Shown here one piece after another: positions 1-4,642 of a stretch of 5,495 nt of DNA; position 1 is the stretch's first letter; each line of letters begins with the position of its first letter. The position numbers and the translations under genes were made by a program. The stretch covers positions 1-5,495 of the forward strand of contig JAIVHA010000088.1 in assembly GCA_020201295.1 (NCBI GenBank). The letters run 5' to 3'. The notes below the pieces were generated by a model. It searched no databases. It had not been told where the DNA came from and worked only from the letters and a program-made list of their open reading frames with translations. The stretch is from Lysobacteraceae bacterium (GTDB lineage Bacteria > Pseudomonadota > Gammaproteobacteria > DSM-19610).

Positions 1-3000
1 CCGCGGCCAGCGCGGCACAAGAGGCCGCGGCCCGGGAAGCGGAGGCACTGGCCAGCCTGCGGGAGACCCAGGAGCAGCTGCAGGCCTTACAGAAGGAAGT
101 GGAGGAGCGGGACAATCGGCTCGTGGCGCTGGACACCTCGCTGCAGGAGCAGGGTGCCCTGCAGGAAAGCCGGCAACAGGAAATGGAAGCGCTGCAGGCG
201 CAGCTGGACGAACGTGGGACCGAGCTGGATCGGCTGCGCCAGGAACTGGACGCGGCCAGTGGCCGGGAAGGCGGTCTGCAGGCGCAGCTCGACACCCTGC
301 GTCAGGAAAGCGAGGCTGCCCTGGCGGATGCGCGCACCCAGGTGGAGAGCGCCCAGCAGGCCCTGGGCGAGGAAAAGGAAACCTTGCAGCAGGAATTGGA
401 GCGCCTGCGCGCGGACCTGGCCGCCAGCACCCGGGCATTGGAGCAACGCGAGGCGGAACAACAGGATCTGGATCGCGCCCGCCAGGAGGCACAAGCGGCC
501 CTGGTCGAGCACGCCACCCTGGAGGCCGGCCTGCGCGAGGAACTGGGCAGCCTGGAACAATCTCTGGAGGACGCGCGTAACGCGGCGGCGGCGGCCATAG
601 AGGCACACGCCAGCGAGCTTGCCGGGCGGGAGCAGGCCCTCGGGCAACAAATCGCAGCACTGCAAGAGGAACTGACCAGCCGCGGGGCCGGGGCGGCGGA
701 ACTCGAGAGCAGCCAGCAGCAACTGCAGGCCGAGCTGGCAATGGCGCGGGAAGCGCGTCAGGGGCTGGAACAGGAACTGGAGGCGGCGCGAGAGCAGGAT
801 GCCGCTCGCCAGGCGCAACAGGAAGCGGAGCTCCAGGCGCGGCAACAGGAGATCACGCGGCTGGAGAGCGAACTGGCCTCCCTCAAGGGCGGCGAAGCGG
901 ATCTGGATGCGGAGCGCCAGCGTCTGCAGCAGGAATTGGAAGCGGCCAACGCGGAGCTGGCCAAGGCGCGGGAGCAGGACGCCGAGCGCCAGCGTCTGCA
1001 GCAGGAATTGGAAGCGGCCAACGCGGAGCTGGCCCAGGCGCGGGAGCAGGATGCCGAGCGCCAGCATCTGCAGCAGGCGCTGGAGGCCGCACGTGCCGAG
1101 CTGGCCAGCGCACAGGAGCAGGAAGTTGCCGCCGCTGCCGCAATCGGGTCCATGCCTTCACCCGCCTTGGAGTCCCGCATCGCCACCCTGGAGGAGCAGC
1201 TCGAACAGGCGCAGAGCGAGGCCCAGGAGCTGCGTACCCGGGAACAGGTGATGCGGGAGGAAATCGACAAGCTGCGCGCCGAGGCCGAAGTGGCCCAGGG
1301 CCTGGCGGAGCTCCAGGGCCAGGGAAGCGGTGGAAAGGCCAGTACTGCGCTGGAGCAGGAACTGGCCCAGGCTCGCCAGAATGTACAGATCGCGGTACGC
1401 TTGCGTGGCGAGGCCGAGGAAGGCCGCAACCGGGCGGAGATGGAGCTGCGCCGTCTGCAGCAATCCCTCGCCACCCAGGATACCGACCAGGCCTTGCGGA
1501 CATCGGTGGTGGAAGTGCCGTCCCTGGACGAACCGGAGGAAGCGCCAGCGTCTGCCGTGCCTGCTACCCTGGTTACCCCGCCCTCGCGGGAACCGGTCCC
1601 TGAGCCATCCCGGGCCGGGGGCGGGCCCTGGCTGGGCGTGTTGCTGGGTCTGGTAATCGGGCTGGCGGGGGCGGCGGGGGGTTTCTACCTGCTCCAGCCC
1701 AGATCGAATGCGCAGGAAAATGAGCCCGCGCCCACCGAAAGGGAGGCTCCGGTGACCGGGGCCAAGCCCGCCGAGGCCGTGCAACCTTCTCCACCTGCGT
1801 CCGTGCCGCCGCAAACTCCGGCCCGGGAGACCGTAACGCCCGCTCCGGCCCCGGTGGTGGAACCTGCCCGGGAACCCGTGGTGCGCCGCTTCTCGGACCC
1901 GCTCTCCGATGGTGAACGTGGTCCCCGGATGGTGGAGTTGCGTGCCACGGAGTTCCAGATGGGTAGTGGCCCAGGTTCGCCCAATTTCGAGGAGCGGCCA
2001 CGCCACCGCGTCCAGCTGCAGGCCTTTGCCATCGCCGCTCGGGAAGTCAGTTTTGCGGAATATGATCGCTTTGCCGAGGCTACCGAGCGTCCCCTTCCCG
2101 ATGACATGGGCTGGGGGCGCGGCGATCGACCGGTGATGCAGGTCAGCTGGGAGGATGCGCGGGCCTATGCCGAGTGGCTTTCCGACCAGACCGGCCGCCG
2201 CTATCGCCTGCCCACCGAGGCGGAATGGGAATATGCCGCCCGGGGTGGCAAGGACACGCGCTATTGGTGGGGCAACGACCTGGTCTCGGGACAGGCCAAC
2301 TGCCATGACTGCGGCAGCGACTGGGATGGCAGCCGTACCGCCCCGGTGGGCAGTTTCGCCGCCCGGTACGCTGCGGCCCCCATGGCCCACATACTTGCCA
2401 TCGGCATCGCCACCCTCGACATCGTCAACACCCTGGACGGCTATCCTGCCGAGGACAGCGAGGTGCGCGCCCAGGCGCAGCGGGTCAGTCGTGGCGGCAA
2501 TGCCACTAATACCCTGGCGGTGCTGAGCCAGCTGGGACACCGGACCAGCTGGGCCGGGGTGTGGGTGGAGGAACCCGATGCCCAGCGCATTCGCGCGGAC
2601 CTGGAACACCATGGCATCGACACCCGCCACTGCCGCTGCCTGGAATCCGGCAAGGTCCCCACCTCCTATATCACCCTCAATGCCCGCAACGGCTCCCGAA
2701 CCATCATCCATTACCGCGATTTGCCCGAGTTCAGCGCCGAGGATTTTCGCCGCATCGAACTGGCGGATGTGGACTGGCTGCATTTCGAGGGCCGCAATGT
2801 GCCAGAGACGGCGGCCATGCTGGCCCATGCCCGCGCCACCGCGCCCCACATCCCCTGTTCCCTGGAAGTGGAGAAGCCCCGCCCCGGCATCGAGACCCTG
2901 TTCGGCCTCGCGGACGTGCTGTTGTTCTCGCCGGTCTATGCCCGTTCCCGTGCGGATACGCCGGAGACCCTGCTGCGCGCCGTGCGCGGCACCCACCCGG

Positions 3001-3281
3001 ATGCGGAACTCTACTGCACCGCCGGCGCCGCCGGCGCCCTGGCCCTGGAGCATGGCGGGGCCCTGCACCGCAGTCGTGCCTTTGCGCCGGAGCGGGTGGT
3101 GGATACGCTTGGCGCCGGCGACACCTTCAATGCCGCCGTCATCGACGGCTATCTGCGGCGCCTGCCCGTGGCCAGCCTGCTGGGTCGTGCCTGCCGCGTG
3201 GCCGGGTTGAAGGTGGGCCAGGAGGGCCTGCGCGATCTGCCCCTGGCCGCCCTGCAAGCCGAGGACGCGCACCATGGATGA
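1..3281 (+). CDS. Fused reading frame: coiled coil - TM helix - truncated FGE/SUMF1-like domain - complete ketohexokinase-like kinase (5' partial)
   Basis: The frame (codons from base 3) is open from the left edge to TGA at 3279-3281, so the true start lies outside. A GTG at 99 is only an internal codon, because the coiled coil continues unbroken upstream of it (QEAAAREAEALASLRETQEQ). Order of parts: coiled coil to about 1480, low-complexity Pro/Glu/Ala segment to about 1625, one hydrophobic helix at 1629-1694, Pro/Ala/Glu-rich linker to about 1885, FGE-like domain at about 1890-2363, short unassigned joint, then a PfkB kinase from 2382. The FGE family normally continues for roughly another 80-100 residues (GNVWEW, RGGSW, GFR motifs), and these are absent. 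The kinase is full length. I infer that two formerly separate genes were joined by a deletion or an assembly error. If the coiled coil is cytoplasmic, the single TM helix would put the ATP-dependent kinase in the periplasm, which argues against a functional fusion. The frame itself is certain; the biological reality of the fusion is not. Confidence 0.8.
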   Translation, partial: AASAAQEAAAREAEALASLRETQEQLQALQKEVEERDNRLVALDTSLQEQGALQESRQQEMEALQAQLDERGTELDRLRQELDAASGREGGLQAQLDTLRQESEAALADARTQVESAQQALGEEKETLQQELERLRADLAASTRALEQREAEQQDLDRARQEAQAALVEHATLEAGLREELGSLEQSLEDARNAAAAAIEAHASELAGREQALGQQIAALQEELTSRGAGAAELESSQQQLQAELAMAREARQGLEQELEAAREQDAARQAQQEAELQARQQEITRLESELASLKGGEADLDAERQRLQQELEAANAELAKAREQDAERQRLQQELEAANAELAQAREQDAERQHLQQALEAARAELASAQEQEVAAAAAIGSMPSPALESRIATLEEQLEQAQSEAQELRTREQVMREEIDKLRAEAEVAQGLAELQGQGSGGKASTALEQELAQARQNVQIAVRLRGEAEEGRNRAEMELRRLQQSLATQDTDQALRTSVVEVPSLDEPEEAPASAVPATLVTPPSREPVPEPSRAGGGPWLGVLLGLVIGLAGAAGGFYLLQPRSNAQENEPAPTEREAPVTGAKPAEAVQPSPPASVPPQTPARETVTPAPAPVVEPAREPVVRRFSDPLSDGERGPRMVELRATEFQMGSGPGSPNFEERPRHRVQLQAFAIAAREVSFAEYDRFAEATERPLPDDMGWGRGDRPVMQVSWEDARAYAEWLSDQTGRRYRLPTEAEWEYAARGGKDTRYWWGNDLVSGQANCHDCGSDWDGSRTAPVGSFAARYAAAPMAHILAIGIATLDIVNTLDGYPAEDSEVRAQAQRVSRGGNATNTLAVLSQLGHRTSWAGVWVEEPDAQRIRADLEHHGIDTRHCRCLESGKVPTSYITLNARNGSRTIIHYRDLPEFSAEDFRRIELADVDWLHFEGRNVPETAAMLAHARATAPHIPCSLEVEKPRPGIETLFGLADVLLFSPVYARSRADTPETLLRAVRGTHPDAELYCTAGAAGALALEHGGALHRSRAFAPERVVDTLGAGDTFNAAVIDGYLRRLPVASLLGRACRVAGLKVGQEGLRDLPLAALQAEDAHHG
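3..1480 (+). other. Extended coiled-coil region of the fused protein
   Basis: About 490 residues are almost entirely Glu, Gln, Ala, Leu, Arg and Asp, with leucines at heptad-like spacing and repeated LQQELE, LEQELE and AELA blocks. Prolines are nearly absent except around 1153-1170 (MPSPALESR), which could be a hinge. This composition is typical of a long parallel coiled coil rather than of an enzyme. It precedes the membrane helix, so it is likely a cytoplasmic rod used for oligomerisation or for reaching a partner. Its N-terminal end is outside the window. Similar rods are easily misnamed SMC or chromosome-segregation ATPase; no Walker motif is visible here. Confidence 0.85.
906..1121 (+). 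repeat. Three tandem 72-bp (24-codon) repeats inside the coiled coil
   Basis: Copies lie at 906-977, 978-1049 and 1050-1121. Each begins with Asp-Ala-Glu-Arg-Gln and ends with an (R/Q)EQ block. Copies 1 and 2 differ at only 3 of 72 bases, including third-position choices, which suggests recent duplication. Copy 3 has clearly diverged in its second half. A 24-residue unit is not a multiple of the 7-residue heptad, so each copy would shift the register by three residues unless the coil absorbs it. The near identity makes the region a likely site of repeat-number variation or of short-read collapse. Confidence 0.93.
1629..1694 (+). other. Single transmembrane helix of the fused protein
   Basis: A 22-residue uncharged run rich in Leu, Gly, Val and Ala (WLGVLLGLVIGLAGAAGGFY, then two Leu) stands between a Pro/Glu-rich stretch and an extended Pro/Ala/Glu/Thr linker. 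It is the only strongly hydrophobic segment visible in the coiled-coil/FGE part. I infer a bitopic inner-membrane protein with the rod on one side and the FGE-like domain on the other. The most likely orientation is rod in the cytoplasm and FGE domain in the periplasm, but flanking charges do not settle this. Confidence 0.85.
1890..2363 (+). other. FGE/SUMF1-like domain, C-terminally truncated
   Basis: Family motifs appear in the right order: MVELRATEFQMGSG, a Glu-rich turn followed by RPRHRVQLQAFAIAAREVSF, a PVMQVSWEDARAYAEWL block, and the highly characteristic YRLPTEAEWEYAARGG, then the ANCHDCGSDWDGS segment and TAPVGSF. Known members include formylglycine-generating enzymes, EgtB/PvdO-type non-heme iron enzymes and many membrane-tethered relatives of unknown role. 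After PVGSFAA the expected N-x-FGLYDMxGNVWEW stretch and the terminal RGGSW and GFR motifs are missing. The region that carries the catalytic cysteine pair in true FGEs would be in the lost part. As it stands the domain should not fold normally, so this half behaves as a gene remnant. Confidence 0.88.
2382..3281 (+). CDS. Ketohexokinase-like PfkB-family sugar kinase (complete module, ATG at 2382)
   Basis: From the ATG at 2382 this is a 299-residue protein, the usual length of ketohexokinase, and it aligns from its first residues. Ketohexokinase phosphorylates D-fructose with ATP to fructose 1-phosphate. Compared from memory with human KHK, conserved positions fall at a constant offset of 2: Asp13, Asp25, Gly39-Asn40, Asn43 and Arg106 correspond to human Asp15, Asp27, Gly41-Asn42, Asn45 and Arg108, all sugar-site residues. 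The second PfkB signature, DTLGAGDTFNA, supplies catalytic Asp247, and SLEVEKPR also matches KHK. No Shine-Dalgarno sequence precedes the ATG (the upstream 20 bases are pyrimidine- and GC-rich), as if the join removed it. Translation therefore probably depends on the upstream frame, unless the join is artificial. The family call is very secure. The true substrate is an inference, since bacterial KHK-like kinases are little characterised to my knowledge. Confidence 0.92.
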   Translation: MAHILAIGIATLDIVNTLDGYPAEDSEVRAQAQRVSRGGNATNTLAVLSQLGHRTSWAGVWVEEPDAQRIRADLEHHGIDTRHCRCLESGKVPTSYITLNARNGSRTIIHYRDLPEFSAEDFRRIELADVDWLHFEGRNVPETAAMLAHARATAPHIPCSLEVEKPRPGIETLFGLADVLLFSPVYARSRADTPETLLRAVRGTHPDAELYCTAGAAGALALEHGGALHRSRAFAPERVVDTLGAGDTFNAAVIDGYLRRLPVASLLGRACRVAGLKVGQEGLRDLPLAALQAEDAHHG

Positions 3282-3618
3282 TCGGCTTTGTCGCCTCGAG
3301 GAGTTGCCCGATCCGGGCAGCAAGGCCTTCGCGATCGAGGGCCTTGCCGGCCCGGAGGAGATCTTCCTGGTGCGCCAGGGGGATGAGGTATTCGCCTACC
3401 GCAACCAGTGCCCCCATACAGGCGGACCCCTGGACTGGATGCCGGACCAGTTTCTCGATCTCGACAAACGCCACATCCAGTGCGCCACCCACGACGCCCG
3501 TTTTCGCATCGAGGACGGTTTCTGTGTTGCCGGCCCCTGCGCGGGTCAGGCCCTGCAAGCGGTGGCGGTACGTCAGGAGTCGGGTTGGATCCGGTTGGTG
3601 CCCGCGACTGGGAAATAA
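3274..3618 (+). CDS. Rieske-type [2Fe-2S] protein, small soluble
   Basis: The 114-residue product has both Rieske cluster-binding boxes: Cys46-x-His48 in NQCPHTGGPLDW and Cys70-x-x-His73 in IQCATHDARF, with 21 residues between them. It has no signal peptide or membrane anchor, so it is probably a cytoplasmic electron carrier or accessory ferredoxin rather than a respiratory-chain Rieske protein. The later FCVAGPCAG loop is, from memory, typical of this short-ferredoxin subgroup. The ATG overlaps the kinase stop by 8 nt, with GAGGA at 3261-3265 as ribosome binding site 8 nt upstream, so the gene is translationally coupled to the kinase gene. It is the last gene of the operon and is followed at once by a hairpin. 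No oxygenase or reductase partner is visible in the window, so the redox partner is unknown. Confidence 0.93.
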   Translation: MDDRLCRLEELPDPGSKAFAIEGLAGPEEIFLVRQGDEVFAYRNQCPHTGGPLDWMPDQFLDLDKRHIQCATHDARFRIEDGFCVAGPCAGQALQAVAVRQESGWIRLVPATGK

Positions 3619-3620
3619 AA

Positions 3621-3644
3621 AACGCCAGCCCACCGGCTGGCGTT
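3621..3644. terminator. Bidirectional intrinsic terminator between convergent genes
   Basis: A perfect 10-bp stem (AACGCCAGCC / GGCTGGCGTT) with a CACC loop begins 2 nt after the Rieske stop codon. On the plus strand only three T residues follow the stem. On the minus strand the stem is followed by a long T-rich tail (complement of the A-rich run at 3613-3620). It should therefore work best for transcripts arriving from the minus-strand gene at 3675-3887, and more weakly for the kinase-Rieske operon. Confidence 0.85.
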
Positions 3645-3674
3645 TCCAGGTGTACTGGTCGATACGGTCAGGAT

Positions 3675-3887
3675 TCAGTTCATGCGATCGAGAAACAGTT
3701 CCAGGTCGCCGGTTCGCAGCGATGCCGGCATGCCGGAACTGGTGGTCGCGGTGGTGTCGGTTTGCAGGCCGACTTCCAGCTGCGGGGCTGGTGCCTGCAG
3801 CCGGTTGGTGGGTTCGTCCTCGCCAGCAGGGGAAAGAACGCTTTCGTCGCAGCGCGTGCCGGATGCCATGTCGATGATGAGGGTCAT
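3675..3887 (-). CDS. Small protein of unknown function, 70 residues
   Basis: I do not recognise this protein. The start is fixed by ATG at 3885-3887 with AGGAGG (plus-strand 3894-3899) six bases upstream, an excellent Shine-Dalgarno; the frame ends in TGA at 3675-3677. The product begins MTLIIDMASGTRCDES, has a Pro/Glu/Gln-rich middle and a Thr/Ser stretch, and ends in an amphipathic-looking LRTGDLELFLDRMN. It has one cysteine, no membrane segment and no signal peptide. The composition suggests a largely disordered soluble protein with a short hydrophobic N-terminal strand and a C-terminal helix, perhaps a binding motif. The same frame stays open far upstream, but that extension would run over two other genes and ignores the strong ribosome binding site, so I reject it. 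A strong terminator follows the stop. It is probably a real gene with a product that cannot be assigned. Confidence 0.75.
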   Translation of the reverse strand: MTLIIDMASGTRCDESVLSPAGEDEPTNRLQAPAPQLEVGLQTDTTATTSSGMPASLRTGDLELFLDRMN

Positions 3888-3893
3888 GATGTT

Positions 3894-3899
3894 CCTCCT
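3894..3899 (-). promoter_or_regulatory. Shine-Dalgarno AGGAGG of the 70-residue gene
   Basis: A perfect AGGAGG on the minus strand lies six bases before the ATG at 3887. It decides the start over the long upstream-open frame and is the main evidence that this short gene is translated. Confidence 0.85.
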
Positions 3900-3987
3900 T
3901 GCCGGGGGATGGAGATGGCCTTCAATCAGAGTAGCGGCGCGCGCGCGAGGAAATTGAGCCTTCCCGTAATGCGGCCGGTTAATGCCC

Positions 3988-4016
3988 AATCTACAGGGAG
4001 TTGGCGAAAATGAAAA
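3988..4016 (-). promoter_or_regulatory. Candidate sigma-70 promoter for the 70-residue gene
   Basis: On the minus strand TTTTCA (plus 4011-4016) and TAGATT (plus 3988-3993) are separated by exactly 17 bp, each matching the consensus at 4 of 6 positions. Transcription would begin near 3981, giving a leader of about 95 nt. The gap 3888-4035 between the two minus-strand genes is long enough for a separate promoter, but matches this weak also occur by chance. Confidence 0.3.
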
Positions 4017-4035
4017 GCGTGGGAGCGGGGCGGAT

Positions 4036-4335
4036 TCAGTCTTCGTAATCGATCCGGTCCAGGGGATTGGCCCACAGGGCGCTACCGGCGCACTGATCCA
4101 GGTCCACGCCATAGTCCTCGCGGTCGATATCCAGGGAACCGGACCAGTCTTCGGGCGGCTCGGCGGGCTCCACCGACAGTTCCTGCCAGGTATCCAGTTC
4201 CAGTTCCTCGATGGTGCCATCGAAGTACTGGATTTCCAGCGTGCCATCATCCCGATCGATGGCCACGATTTCAAAGGTATCGCCGTGGACATTCTTGTAC
4301 CAGTCGCCGATACGCGGATCATATTCGGTCGCCAT
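4036..4335 (-). CDS. Acidic DUF6763-like protein, 99 residues
   Basis: The product starts MATEYDPRIGDWYKNVHGDT and contains FEIVAIDRDDGTLEIQYFDG, then an acidic Trp-containing segment and PAEPPEDWSGSLDIDRED. From memory this matches a gammaproteobacterial family of unknown function named DUF6763 in Pfam, typically about 100 residues; I could not check it. The N-terminal half looks like a small beta-strand domain (alternating hydrophobic residues, with glycine turns at DGT). The protein has 29 acidic and only 5 Lys/Arg residues, so it is strongly negatively charged, with no signal peptide or membrane segment. The start is ATG at 4333-4335 with GGAGGT six bases upstream. The neighbour downstream on the same strand is 148 bp away, so co-transcription is possible but not shown. 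The gene is secure; the function is unknown. Confidence 0.88.
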   Translation of the reverse strand: MATEYDPRIGDWYKNVHGDTFEIVAIDRDDGTLEIQYFDGTIEELELDTWQELSVEPAEPPEDWSGSLDIDREDYGVDLDQCAGSALWANPLDRIDYED

Positions 4336-4341
4336 TGCGGT

Positions 4342-4347
4342 ACCTCC
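4342..4347 (-). promoter_or_regulatory. Shine-Dalgarno GGAGGT of the DUF6763-like gene
   Basis: GGAGGT on the minus strand sits six bases before ATG 4335. It fixes the start and excludes longer in-frame alternatives. Confidence 0.8.
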
Positions 4348-4457
4348 GTGATGGCTGTGCTGTTACCCTGTAGCGAACGAGGGCCCGATCTCCGGGACAC
4401 CGGACCTGGACTCTCTACCAACATATAGCCCCCATGGGCAGGATGGCAAGCTTGCGC
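4348..4457. other. Divergent intergenic region
   Basis: This stretch separates the minus-strand acidic-protein gene from the plus-strand short ORF and MscS gene, so promoters for both should lie here. I see no convincing pair of -35 and -10 boxes. An AT-rich CATATA at 4422-4427 is a possible -10 element for the plus strand, but without a good -35. A short inverted repeat, TCCGG-GACA-CCGGA, lies at 4391-4404 and could be an operator half-site pair or chance in GC-rich DNA. The plus frame of the downstream short gene is open back to 4352 but has no ATG, GTG or TTG before 4469. Confidence 0.4.
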
Positions 4458-4464
4458 GGGGAGG
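4458..4464 (+). promoter_or_regulatory. Shine-Dalgarno GGGGAGG of the short GTG-start gene
   Basis: A purine run GGGGAGG ends four bases before the GTG at 4469. The spacing is slightly short but acceptable, and it is the main reason for choosing that GTG over later GTG codons at 4478 and 4484. Confidence 0.5.
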
Positions 4465-4468
4465 CCTG

Positions 4469-4642
4469 GTGAATATCGTGGTAGTGGGTGGCGCGGAACT
4501 GGCGCCAAATGTGGATTTTCCGCCCCTGGAAGCGGAGAAATACGGCTGGTTGCAATACCCGCGCCTGGGCGACGGGGAAATCGCCCCCACTTGCTGGCGC
4601 AACAATGTGGTGATCCACCAGCAGCGAAGGGAGCATCCGTAA
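4469..4642 (+). CDS. Short protein of unknown function (57 residues, GTG start) coupled to the MscS gene
   Basis: The frame starts at GTG 4469 (MNIVVVGGAELAPNVDFPPL) and ends with TAA at 4640-4642, whose last base is the first base of the mscS-like ATG. The second half, EKYGWLQYPRLGDGEIAPTC followed by WRNNVVIHQQRR, is rich in Tyr, Trp and Cys and mixes hydrophobic and charged residues, unlike the Arg/Ala/Pro-rich shadows of GC-rich DNA. The first residues (IVVVGG) look like a buried beta strand with a glycine turn. I do not recognise the family. The TAATG overlap and the ribosome binding site for the channel gene lying inside this ORF both suggest translational coupling. It could instead be the preserved C-terminal tail of a decayed larger gene, since the frame is open for a further 117 bases upstream without a start codon. 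Confidence 0.6.
   Translation: MNIVVVGGAELAPNVDFPPLEAEKYGWLQYPRLGDGEIAPTCWRNNVVIHQQRREHP

Noticed and set aside
99..101. GTG as start of the large protein
   Set aside because: The same coiled-coil frame continues without a stop to the left edge, so this codon is an internal valine.
87..1067. 326-codon minus-strand frame with Leu/Phe/Gln repeats
   Set aside because: It is the reverse of the Glu/Gln/Ala coiled coil. Its apparent repeats mirror the coil codons, and no ribosome binding site or domain supports it.
906..1121. CRISPR-like array
   Set aside because: The repeats are contiguous without spacers, in frame and coding; this is a protein-level tandem repeat.
1158..3323. 721-codon open frame on the minus strand opposite the fused gene
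   Set aside because: The plus strand in this span carries clear FGE and kinase motifs. The antisense product is low-complexity Gly/Arg/His-rich with no domain, as expected from GC-rich third positions.
2561..3877. 438-codon plus-strand frame across kinase, Rieske and intergenic DNA
   Set aside because: Its product is Pro/Arg-rich without motifs, and it overlaps two well-supported genes in other frames.
3937..3947. Alternating GC run that could form Z-DNA
   Set aside because: Eleven bases of GC alternation is too short and too common in GC-rich DNA to claim a role.
3967..3985. TAATGC direct repeat at 13-bp spacing as an operator
   Set aside because: Two six-base copies out of helical phase are expected by chance, and no regulator is known here.
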